Of a DNA stretch of 64,000 bases, positions 9,766 to 20,709 are shown piece by piece. Every line of letters starts with the position of its first letter. Position 1 is the first letter of the stretch. The position numbers and the translations under genes were made by a program. Source of the DNA: Chiridota heheva (taxonomy: Eukaryota; Echinodermata; Holothuroidea; Apodida; Chiridotidae); contig JAIGNY010002050.1 in the NCBI GenBank assembly GCA_020152595.1, positions 469,001-533,000 of the forward strand. The letters run 5' to 3'. The notes under the pieces are model-generated. The model worked only from the letters and a program-made list of their open reading frames with translations. It was not told where the DNA came from and did no database searches.

Positions 9766-12543
9766 TCTAACATTTCTTGTTATCAACTTTCAAAGTGTTC
9801 GAGACAAGAAAGCCTCCACTGAAAGTCTTATAAAAGACAAAGACCCAAATGTCATTATTGGCACTGAAACTTGGCGAAATTCCAAAATTAACGACTCCCA
9901 TGAAATTTTTCCTGACAACTAGACAGTCATTCGCAAAAATAGAAGTACAAATGGTTATGGTGGTGTATTACAGGCAATAAAAAATGACCTGATTTTCACT
10001 GAGCTCACTAAACTAGACTCTGACTGTGAGATCATCTGGACCAAATTCCAATTCCCCAAGGAAAAGAGCCGGTATGTAGAAACTTTTTACAGGCCTAGTC
10101 ACAATGACCTTACTAGCCTTCTTGGGTTGAGAAAATGACTACAAAACTTAGGGGAAAATGCTGACAAAAACAATGTTATTCTCACTGGTGATTTCAACCA
10201 ACCTAACATTGACTGGAGCCAAAACATTATTTCAGGCACTAACGCTTCCTCCGAAGCAGCCAAAATGCTTCTTGAAGTGGCCGATTCATTCAACCTTACT
10301 CAAATGGTGCAGTCACCTACCAGAGATAACAACATTCTTGATCTTGTATTTACTAACAACTCATTAGCTGTTTTAACTCATCAAACGTCATACCCATACC
10401 ATACCATGATATTGTTGAACTGACCCTGAACATATCCCCTCCTCGTAAAAAGTTGCCTAAACGTAAAATCTATTTTTTTTTTAAAAGCTAACACAGAAAG
10501 CATGTCTAAACTTAAACTGCGATATTATTCTAAATTCAATAGCTCATCCATTAATGTTGATGAAGAATTAAATTTCTTTGAAAAGGAAATTAAACTTATT
10601 ATTGAAAAAAATACACCTCACAAAATCACCTCAACTTAACTAAATCTACCTTGGTTCACCCATATCCAACGCCGTCTCTGCAAGAAAAAACATAAACTGT
10701 TCAAGAGAGCTAAGAAAACGCAACAAATCTATGACTGAAATACGTATAAAACCTTTAGGAAATCTGTCTGTAAAAACATCAAAGAAGCTAGAAACAACTT
10801 CATCTGTATGAAACTTAAAAATTTCCTGACTGAAAACCCTAAGGCATTTTGGTCCTACATAAAAAGACTTAAAAGTAATTCCGTGGGTGTGTCAGACCTT
10901 ATGAACAACGGTAAACTTTGTAGTGACAGTATGACTAAAGCTAACATTCTCAACAACCAGTTTTTCAGCGTTTACACAGAAGAAGATACCTCTCAAATCC
11001 CTGTAGCTAAACCATTCACCACCAACAAAATAAACCAACTTATAAACACTCCAGAAGGTGTCAAAAAGCTGCTGCAAAACCTAAAGACAAACAAAGCCTC
11101 AGGTCCTGACCATACACCACCATGGTTCCTAAAAACACATGCGGAATACCTTTATGAAATCCTAACTGATCTCTTCCAAACCTCTGTAGATAACGGCACT
11201 ACCCCAAACAAATGAAAAGAAGCAAATATATGTAGCGTTTTAAAAAAAAGGTGATAAACACGACCCAGCTAATTACATACCAGTCTCTCTTACCTAAGTG
11301 TGTAGTAAAATCCTTGAGCATATTATCCACTTACATGTGATGAAATTCCTTGATGAGCATAATATCTTAACTGATCTCCAACATGGCTTTCGAGCAAAAA
11401 GATCAAGTGAAAGACATCTTCTTTTAACAAGAAATGATATTTCGAAACAAATTGATCAAAACAGTACCATCCCTATGGCTATACTCGACTTCTCAAAAGC
11501 GTTCGATAAAGTTTCACATCAAGGTCTGTTATCCAAACTTTCCGCATATGACATTGATGGAAATCTACTGGCCTGGTTTGCATCCTTCCTCAGCAACCGC
11601 ATTCAGCGTGTTGTCTGTAATGACGAAATCTCAAACCCTAAACAAGTTCTATCTGGTGTACCACAAGATACCATTTTAGGTCCTTTACTCTTCCTTTTAT
11701 ATGTCAATGACATCCCTGATAATATAAACAGCACGGTTATACTGTTTGCTGATGATTGTCTTGTGTATAGAACAACTGATAAACCCTCTGACCAACAAAT
11801 CCTCCAACAGTCCAAGATGATCTAAATAAACTTGAACAATGGCAAAATAAATGGCAAATGAATTTCAACCCCTCTAAATGCTACATCCTCTCAATATCTC
11901 CTAGAAAATGCTATAAATCACCAGTTTATACCTTGTGCAGCCAGCCGCTAAAACATGTCAACTCCCACCCGTACCTAGGTCTTGAAATTGATAATAAACT
12001 CAGATGGGATAAACATATAAACAACATCACCAACAAAGCAAACTCTGTACTTGACCTATTAAGACGTAACCTCTTAAACTGTCCCACTGACGTTTAAACC
12101 ACTGCATGTAAAGCTCTAGTTAGGCCAGTACTTGAGTATGCATCAGCAGTTTGGGACCCTCATCACCAGTGCGATGTAGATTAGCTTGAATCAATTCAAC
12201 GGAGAGAAGCCAGGTTCTCTTATAAATCCAGTGTCACTAGCATGTTTCTTAGATTAAATTGGCCCCTGCTAATACCAAGAAGAAGGAACACCCGTCTAAA
12301 AATGTTATATATAATCAATAACAGTCTTGTCGCCATTGATAATGATAACCTGATCCCAAACGCAAGAATAAATACAAGAAATAACCATGATCTGAATTTC
12401 CACGTTCCTTATGCTGAAAAGAATGTTTACAATTACTCCTTCTTTCCTCAAACAATAAAAGATTGGAATGCTTTACCATCAGATATTGTACATGCACCTA
12501 GTCTAAACAGTTTCAAAGCTAAACTTGCTAAGCTTGTTTATTG
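9766..12543 (+). pseudogene. LINE ORF2: AP endonuclease + reverse transcriptase
   Basis: The endonuclease begins with INFQSVRDKKAS, then VIIGTETWRN (the catalytic Glu motif ETW), then GGVLQAIKNDL, and then ILTGDFNQPNIDW (the GDFN motif) near 10185-10215. RT blocks are NKASGPDHTP (about 11088), HGFRAKRSSE (about 11385), AILDFSKAFDKVSHQ (about 11480-11525), LSGVPQDTILGPLLFLLYVND and ILFADDCLVY, the catalytic box (about 11735-11770). The C-terminal region includes NSHPYLGLEIDNKLRW and ends with DWNALPSDIVHAPSLNSFK up to the stop near 12542. It is interrupted by many stops and shifts. The normal product would nick the target and copy the LINE RNA. Confidence 0.85.
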
Positions 12544-12912
12544 ATTTTTTTATTTTTTTATCACATACTTTTGTTACGCTCGGTTGGCGTTCATGTTCCC
12601 TAGAAGGATTTTTGCCCACTTAACCTATTCAGATTCAGAATCAGAAGCCGGACAAGTTGCAAATAACCGTGAAGTCCAGTGAAAAGAGTACACTGCAGCC
12701 TTATGGGCCAGGAGGCCTGAAGAGACTAGGTGGGGTGATGTGACCTTGAGATTCAGATTTAGGTTGCAAGATTACTTCAGCAGATGGAAAGTGCACATGG
12801 CGCACGTACCCACGCTAACAATTTTTTGACTTAGCTGTTGAAGTTTCCAGTAAGACTAGCCTCGTTCATTTCAAATTTCAAATAGTATCATCCTTCTTTG
12901 TGACTCTTCAAA

Positions 12913-13065
12913 AAATATTTTGATGTAATAAATATATTCTATTATGTCTCTGAAACAGTAAAAATATCTAAACGATATCATTGGTTATATATTTTGATGT
13001 AATAAATATATTATATTATGTTTCTGAAACATGAAAAAATATCTAAACGATATCAATCGTTATAT
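12913..13065. repeat. Direct tandem duplication, ~72-bp unit
   Basis: Two adjacent copies share TATTTTGATGTAATAAATAT, then ATTATGT.TCTGAAAC, then ATATCTAAACGATATCA. The copies differ at only a few positions. Confidence 0.9.
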
Positions 13066-15294
13066 CACGTTTTGGAAGTGGCTATTAAAGTATCGGATTG
13101 GCAGCGGAACTTTTCGTCTGCATTCCTCAACGTTCATGATTCCTCAACGAATTTACATGATTTTTGCGTACTAAAAACAACGCAATAAATTCTTCTTCTT
13201 CCATATACTGGCCACCTTCAACAACTTGAATATTCTGCCAGCTACGTGTGTGTGTGCGTGCCCCCTCCCCATCCCCAGGTAAAAAGCATTGCTGAAATTT
13301 ATTGTTAAAATACAATCTGCAATAAATAACACTTAATTTGAAGTCCATAATTACTTCATTAAATGATTTTGAAAAACTTTTCTCAATTAAAAGATGGCGG
13401 ATTTTGAGCATGGAATTTACAATACTTGACCTGTCGCCTTCTAAGGTCCACGGCAGAAAAGTGTATTGTGGGAATAGCAATGACTAATAGCTAGGTATGA
13501 CCAGGGAGTTGGAATAGATATGACGTATTTAATACTAGTTACCGAGAAATCAATCCCACTTCAGAACCGCTTTAGTTCTCTAAGAATAGAATATCACGTC
13601 AGAAAGCATATGATCCATGACGTAATCATATCTCTGAGCACAGATAGGCCCCTACGTACAAGCGCAACGGTAATGTGTAAACATATTTATGCACGACAGT
13701 CATTCACACGGGATTTTGTTTCAAAAGACATAGTGCGTAAGCTTCAACTTTGCTAAAGTTACAGACGAAATATACATTGAAATTTGATAGAAAACAAATT
13801 TTATATATTTGTTCCTTTAATCGTTTCATTTTCAGGTAAATATCAGTTTATTCGTAACATTCAAGTTAAGTTAATTTTTTCTACCAAATTTCATTTACGT
13901 TAGGCCTAACATTACTCATTAGCCTACCGTTGAAACCTGGCTAGCCTAGCCTAGCCCCCAGGTGATCCTAGCGTTATGGCAAAATAGGATACTCTAGGCC
14001 TACGTATATATAACAAGGTAGGTCACCTCCTACCGCGACTTTTGAAGCGTATAAGAAAATTACTTTTTTTGACCGCGAATTTTATTCTTAATTAGGGCTT
14101 AGGCTTTAGCCTAGCTACATTTTTTTTTTACTCAACTCACATTTGCTAAGGACTCCCTTCAATAAGCCACAGTAGGCCTATTTGTTATTTTTTTTCTAAT
14201 GAGCAGGGTTCTACTTCTAGCTACGGTGGGCGGCGCTGTGTGGTCCCGCCCAGGACTTGCAATTCCCGTCCAGCACTCTGTTCTAATGCACTTGTCAATT
14301 GTGTGACTCACCGCTACACCCCGGACAAGGTGAGTCATTGCACCATAGTGGGTAGTCAAAACTTGTACTTTGATGCACCCCTCAGTTACTTAGGTGACTG
14401 ACATTTCTTGTGCAAATGACTTACCCAAAATCACTCACATCTGTACAAATGGGTCTAAAGTAAATTGATTCACCCCAGTCACTCTGGTGACTGACAATTT
14501 GGTACAATGACGCACATGTGAGTCACGTTTTTATATGTCAATGGCTCCCCTTTGACTGACATTGCTGGGGGTAGTGAGGGTGAGTCAAACCACTGACAAG
14601 TGCATAAGATTCAATCTTCCACCCGGCACTCAAAAGTTAAATTCAGTTAATTAAGTGTTTAAACAGATTAGGTCATCCGCTGATTTACACACATAACACA
14701 CATTTAATAACACTTAATAAATTCTGATTAAAACAACCGACCTATATAGGAATTTTCAAAATTGAACATACATTTTGTCATAAAATGCACCCATACACTT
14801 CACCTGCATAAACACAAGCACAGTTCAGGTTCACGTTTTAATCCCTGTGAATCACTGCTGGCAGCCTGTCAAGTCCATCACTTGCCATACAAACAAACTT
14901 TAACAAAGTAAATATTACACACCCAAGGGCCCAAGGCGTGCTTATAGACCGGTCCAAATGTAAGTAACCATTCACATCTTATAAATCCCATATGCACTTA
15001 AGATTATAATGGATATTCTTAGGATTTTTGGGTATTTAGTATTGACAAAAGTTGTTGCGTAGTTCATAGGAACATGTGCCGCTAGTTAACTATAATTGTA
15101 ATAATGTATGGCTTTTGTCGAACGATATTGGGACAAAAATAAAAGTGGCAAAAAGTTTAAGCAAGATGAATAACAATGGGAATTGAGAGAAGAGTTTCTT
15201 TTGTTTATGTTGACGTCATATTACTTCTATGGTTGCCACACAAAAACCATAACTTTCGTGAGGCCGCAGATCACTAAGCATCATATAGCATAAC
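13066..15294. other. No gene seen (2.2 kb)
   Basis: Open frames at 13127-13480 (minus) and 13520-13756 (plus) have no recognisable domain, and no splice-supported exon was found. The stretch holds CTAGCCTAGCC simple motifs near 13945 and a cluster of AP-1-type heptamers at 14304-14587 (separate entry). Confidence 0.5.
14304..14587. promoter_or_regulatory. Cluster of four AP-1-type sites (TGASTCA)
   Basis: Exact TGACTCA or TGAGTCA heptamers lie at 14304, 14331, 14519 and 14581. GTGACTGACA-like motifs lie between them (about 14393, 14487). The heptamer is the consensus for bZIP AP-1 dimers. No promoter or gene is visible nearby, so a regulatory role is speculation; the cluster could also come from decayed internal duplication. 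Confidence 0.25.
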
Positions 15295-17150
15295 ATAATA
15301 AGATTATGGGCTAAGAAGGGTTAGTCACCCTATAAAAAACCCAAACTAACACCACCGCTACCACCACAAAAAAATAAAAATAAAGACGCCCAGAGTTAGT
15401 AAAGAACTTATCAATGTTGACTTTAAAATTGTGAACAGAATTAGAGCTAACTTCCCATTCAGGCATACCATTCCACTCATTAACAACTCTTTGCGAAAAG
15501 CTAAAATGCCGAATATCTATCCGTGAGGACTCTTTGGTCAACTTCAAACTGTTACCACGTGTCACATGAGGATTAGCTGAAACGTGCAAGAAATAAAAGG
15601 AAGTCAAAGCATCACTACCAGATAGGAATTTGAAAACCTGAATCATATCGCCATGTACTCTTTTTAACTCAAGCAAGCATGGTCAAACCAAGAATTTGCA
15701 ACCTAGATTCATAAGAGAGATTCCTTACTTCGGGAATAAGTCTAGTGGCTCTTCGCTGAACCTGCTCCAAAATGAACTTAATCTTCTCATAAAAGGGACT
15801 CCAAGCCTGAATAGCATACTCAAGGTGAGGCCTGACTAACTGCTTATACAAATTAAGAACAACCTCTCTACCAAGAAAACTAAATTTTCTTCTAATCAAA
15901 CCAAACATCCTATTTGCCCTTGCAGCTGCTAAAAAGCACACTGTTTTAGAAGGCTTTAGATTGCTAGTAATGACAACACCTAGATCCCTTTCTTGATCAA
16001 CACAAACCAAGATTTGAACCATTCATGAAGTAATCAAAAGCCAAATTGCCCTGACCAAAATGAATAACTTTGTATTTATTAACATTGAATGACATCTACA
16101 GTACCATGTTTGGGACCAAGAAACTAACTTATCTAGATCAGTTTGCAAAAGTAAAGAATCCTCAGCATCATCAACAATCTGTTGTACAGCTTAGTGTCAT
16201 CAGCAAATTTACAAATCCTACAGCCAAGGGAAACATCAATATCACTAATGAAGATTAAGAAAAGAATCAGACCCAACACAGAACCCTGAGGAACACCACT
16301 TGTAACCTTCTTCCATGGAGATACTTCACCATTAACAACAATTCTTTATGACATGTCAACTAGCCAAAAAAATATCCAAGTGGCAGGCACACTTTCCCTT
16401 CACACCAAGCACTTTTGTTTTCATCATGAGCCTGCCTACCGGAACCTTATCAAATGCTTTTTGGAAATCTAAATAGATAACATTCAACAAATCATTGACT
16501 AGTAAATGATTTAGTACAACATCCTTAACGATGGACTCCATGACCTTGGACCTAAAACTAATAAGACTCACTGGCCTACAGTTACAGGGCAAACTGTGAC
16601 CACCTTTTTTAGAAATAGGCATGACATTAGCAATTCTCCAACCACTAGGAACAACATCAACATCAAAGCACTTTGAAAAGATAATACCTAGGGGAACAGA
16701 AAGAAAATCAGAACACTCAAGTAAGACAGCAGGATGTATACCATCTGGACCGGGTGCTTTATTTGAATTCAAACCCTTCAACTTCTTAGACACAACAATA
16801 ACTGAATAATCAACATTCTTAATGGATACTGAAGAGTGCACACTAAGATAATCGACAACCTCAACAGCAGGGGACTCCTTAGTAAAAACAGACACAAAGT
16901 AGTCATTCAAAACCTCAACCATATCCTTACCACTAATGATAGTAACATTATCATTACCCTAAAGGAGACCAACAAACTTCTTGGTTTTTGCTTTAAGCGA
17001 ACATAAAAAAGAAACGACTTAGGATTAATCTTAACCTCTTCAGACAAACGTTTTTGAAAAAGCACTTTAGTATCTCTTATCAAACCCTTTGTGCACTTTC
17101 CATGATAAACAACAACATCACACAACGTCAGCATACAGAAACTGGTTAAA
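15295..17150 (-). mobile_element. CR1-like LINE, minus-strand copy
   Basis: Reading from 17150 down: the linker before RT (FQKRLSEEVKINPKSF, about 17030), FVSVFTKE, SNKAPGPDGIHPAVL (about 16740), NCRPVSLISFRSKVMESIV (about 16560), IYLDFQKAFDKVP, a shifted stretch with the VPQGSVLG-type block, ERDLGVVITSNLKPSK (about 15970), HLEYAIQAWSPF, RATRLIPEVRNLSYESR and the C-terminus near 15380. The 3' tail with GGGTTAGTCACCC (complement) ends near 15300. It is the same family as 6946-8095 but reaches further 5'. Between LLVNDLL and NVIYLDF about 35 residues of the usual RT are missing in frame. There is no endonuclease, so the copy is 5'-truncated and dead. Confidence 0.88.
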
Positions 17151-17494
17151 GGTGAAAGAAATTATGGCCAAACGATGGTAAATGGTTCCATGACTACTTA
17201 CGGATATGACACTGCTTCAAATCTTACTCAAGTAAACAGATACTAAAATTGTACACAAAAACGAATTCTTGTGTCGAATCTGTAAAATCTCTGAAAAATC
17301 GTAGTGGTATTTTGTTCCACAAATGAACCATTTACGATGCAACGTTATATGTATAGGCCTAGCTTTTTCCATATGCAGTATATGGAGCTTTGTTAACTCC
17401 GTGAGTAGCTAACAAACGTCATAGATCACTAAAAGCAAAAAGAAAATGTCAACTAATTAAAAAACAAAGTAAATGTCTGTCATGATAAACAATC
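17151..17494. other. No feature seen
   Basis: Unique-looking AT-rich spacer between the LINE copy and the repeat at 17495. No coding signal. Confidence 0.5.
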
Positions 17495-17716
17495 ACAAAC
17501 CTTTGTAAACAGGACAATTGCTTACTATGCTAACATTCTGTGTTCTGTATTCATTCATAAGGTTAATTAAGATTATTAAGTTTAAAAAAAAGAATCTTAA
17601 AAATATATATATCCTCAGGGGGCAGGGTGGACCCCAGGAGGAAGGGCAGACCCCCAGGGGGCGGGGCAGGCCGCCCCTGTAAAACAGCAAAGCTAGGGGT
17701 CTGCTTACATGTACAT
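17495..17716 (+). repeat. Interspersed repeat with GC-rich end (relative of 56335-56825)
   Basis: AACAGGACAATTGCTTACT and TTAATTAAGATTATTAAG on the left, and CAGCAAAGCTAGGGGTCTG on the right, all occur inverted at 56510-56615 and 56340-56362. The GC-rich part includes short direct repeats of GGGGGCAGGGTGGACCCC style. The end motif AAGCTAGGGG is shared. This copy lacks about 200 bases present in the other one. Confidence 0.75.
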
Positions 17717-17850
17717 ATCCAGCTAACGGTAGATCTATGCATCCTTGGGTCGGAAGCAATTGGAAACTGTGGTTTAGCTCTACAGTGTATAAAAGTACAA
17801 TTTTTATTAAGTTATAAGACATTTACATCCACATGTAAAAACTTCTCAAA
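17717..17850 (-). repeat. LTR-like segment (element 3' side)
   Basis: It matches 23952-24052 plus 24648-24672: ATCCAGCTAAC, GATCTATGCATCCTTGGGT, GTATAAAAGTACAATTTTTA and ACATCCACATGTAAAAACTT. It is unoccupied at the point where the other LTR carries the TTAA-flanked array, so it supplies the empty site. GTATAAAAG reads as a TATA-like box on the plus strand, which is antisense to the element. Confidence 0.8.
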
Positions 17851-19763
17851 GAGATCAAGATAAATTCTTGCTGGAAACAATTTTTACATAAAAACAGTTT
17901 TTGACTTGACCTGACAGCATGTCAGTGAGAGGTTTTGCTATGTGTGCACAAGATAGAATGAATCTACGATAAAAGTTCACCAAGCCTAAGAGTTTGTGTA
18001 ACTTTCGTAGGCTGTCTGGTGGCGGAAATTGCTGCACTGCGGAGATTTTGTCGAACAATTTAGTTATCCCATCTTTCACGATATTCTGACCCAAAAATTC
18101 CAGTAAGTCATCACAGGAAATGCATTTTTCTTGGTTAATGACTACTTCCTATTGGTCTAACCGAAGGAAAACTTCATGTAAATGTGCATAATGCTCGTCT
18201 GAACTTGAACTGGCGATCAACAAGCTGTTGATGTATGCAAAAACAAAAGGTAGTCACCGCAAAACTTGGTCTATAAAACTTTGAAAGGTTTGGGCTGCAT
18301 TTCTGAGGCCAAAAGGCATTCTTATGAAATCAAAAAGTCAAAATGGAGTAGCAATGGCAGCCTTAGGCACATCACTAGGTTCGACTGGTATTTGATGGTA
18401 GGCACGAGCAAGATCGATCTTAGAGAAAACAGTCTTTACATTCAAATAAGACGCAAAATTATGAATATGTGGAATAGGGTAACGATCTGGAATAGTGACG
18501 TTATTTAAGGCTTTATTGTCTCTGCAAGGACGTCAGTCTCCAGTTTTCTTAGGCACCATGTGTAATGGTGACGACCAACTGCATTGTGATTGATGAATAA
18601 TACCCAATTGTAACATGCTCAAATTCCACTTTAACTACTTGGAAGCCGATTAAGCGCTAAACCACGAGGACGACAAGAAAGAGGTGGTCGGTGTGTATAA
18701 TGTTGTGAGTCACCGTATCCTTGACATTTTCTTCGCTATAATTCAAATGTAATAAGTTTAGAAATTGATGAAGCAGCTTATAACATTGTGAATGCTGGTC
18801 TAAAATAACATATGCTGGACTTGGGCTAGAAAATTAGTACTTTGCTCCTATATTGCTAAGAGATGTCATAGAATCTATCAGCTTGCGATTCATGATATCA
18901 ACTTACAGCGAATAATGATTAAAAAAGTTTGCACCTAAAATTGGTCCAGACACATCAGCTAAAACAAAAATCTATGCAAAAGCTATGCGAAGACCAATAT
19001 TCAAAGTTAAAGGCCCCTTTCCATATGTAGAGATAAGGGTTTTATTTACAGCTTGTAAAGGAGTTTTAAGACGCTTGTGTTTGTCAGAAAGAGATGCTGG
19101 AAATACGCCTACTTCCGCTCCTGTATCAACAAGAAACCATAAACCTTTAATCGATCTGTAACAAAGAAAAGGCGAGTTTGGTTCCTGCCGTCCAACAATG
19201 TCGCCGCTAGCTGTCGGCTTGGTCTTTCGACTGATTATGTCTAGATAAAACATTCTTGCAGTGTTTTGTCTTTTGACTGATTATGTCTAGATGAAACATT
19301 CTTGCAGTGTTTTATGCACTTATGAGCCTTCTCAGCAAACCTGTGATGATGATACCAACAAAAACCTGAGTCAGACAATTTTGATCTACCATGATTCCTG
19401 GAATTGCCTTTTCTGGAAAAACGATTTTGGCTCCCTGAGAACTCGAGCGACCTCTTTGACTGAAATTACTTTGCATTACTGATTCATCTTCTCAACTTGC
19501 ATGGACAATTTCTCAACTAATGAGAGAAAGTTCTGAAACTTCCGAAGTGGTAGAAGAAGAAGAAGAAAAAAATGTATCTTTCGAAGCTATCTGTGATACA
19601 ACTGTGAAACCAAGAAAAACTTTCAGAATTTTATCTGCAAGTGCAGCCAATTGTTCAATGTCAACAGAATCACTTGTACAGTACCTGCTAATATCAAGTG
19701 GGCATTTTTGGGAATCCGTTGAAGGAATAGCTGTTTAAAAATGCTATCTTCTAAACTGTTACC

Positions 19764-19950
19764 AGTGCACCACAACTGTTTATCAAAGGCCGTGGACATT
19801 GACTTGGTTGTCGATGTTATGTCTGTCCGTACGTCGTACCTGTGTTCTCGTCCGGGTCGTATTAAGCGTTTCGTGATAGCATTGTTACTATCATAACCGA
19901 ATACGCAGGTGACGACCCCGTCATTGTAATTGTGTATTCACTCGTCGTCG
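19764..19950 (+). mobile_element. SINE copy, 5'-truncated, with 9-bp target duplication
   Basis: This 187-bp insert is flanked by a direct repeat ACTGTTACC at 19755-19763 and 19951-19959. The sister Ty3 fossil at about 725-755 shows the unoccupied site. The body matches 52525-52700 at about nine in ten positions: AAAGGCCGTGGACATTGACT, GGGTCGTATTAAGCGTTTCG, TGATAGCATTGTTACTATCA and AACCGAATACGCAG. It ends in GTCGTCG. The tRNA-like head seen in the 52450 copy is absent. No protein is encoded. Confidence 0.9.
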
Positions 19951-20709
19951 ACTGTTACCGCCCAGGAATTGCTGCATCCTCCTCAATAATTGTGAGGGGG
20001 TGTGATCTCCGAGTTCCTCAGCGATTAAAAGTTAATGAGGCGTTTTTGCTTAAATTCTCATAGGGATTGGTATCTGGAGGCTTGAGGAGAATATCTCGCC
20101 CATTCTGTACCATTTGCGTTGGCAGTGAAGAAACAAATGTGAGCTTATTTGTGTTTGTGAAGGGTGGTTCCACTCAGTGCTAATTGAGCCTCTGCTTGTA
20201 TGTTCCACAATGCTGGATTATTGGGTCAAAAAGGTGAGAGTTTAACACCCACGGCAGAAATCGCCTTTCCACTTTCCTCATCCGCCATGCTCAGAGAGAA
20301 AATAGATATCACGCTAAAAATTACCACGGAAATTGACTAGTGGTTAGCTAAAATGCTTTAATCTGCCGACCAATCAAAATATGATAATAAAGTCTGATAA
20401 AGGCAGAATAATTTAAACAGGATCAAAGTTATGGTCCCTTGAATTGGCTACAAAAATAAATTTTCGGATAAAAAATAATAATTTCTGTACAAAAGGATGT
20501 TGAACTGTATATAACCTTTTATCTCAAAATGAACTTTGGTAGCCGCAGCGTCAGCGAGAGGACATAGTTTATATAACTGTAAAACGGTAACGTGAAACGG
20601 ACACGTCTTTGATGTAATAATTGTTCCCAGTGAGGATTTAACTTGATCTCTTTTTGTTAGCTGAATCACGTCGGGATCAGCAATTTGTAACACAATGAAT
20701 AAAGGTTAC

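Larger units (their letters stand above)
8936..12650 (+). mobile_element. PHD-finger LINE (CR1/Jockey superfamily), near full length, inactive
   Basis: The parts in order are a first ORF with two PHD-type zinc fingers (8936-9754), an AP endonuclease (about 9766-10370), reverse transcriptase (about 10800-11825), a C-terminal domain to 12543, and a 3' tail. The tail includes TTACGCTCGGTTGGCG and AAGGATTTTTGCCCAC and ends in TTCAGA repeats (about 12625-12645). The tail repeats and the fragment copies at 5245-5605 and 27298-27860 mark the 3' end. Both coding regions are broken by stops and frameshifts, so this copy cannot be active. The CR1-side placement rests on EN+RT without RNase H, the PHD-type ORF1 and the short 3' repeat tail. 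Confidence 0.88.
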
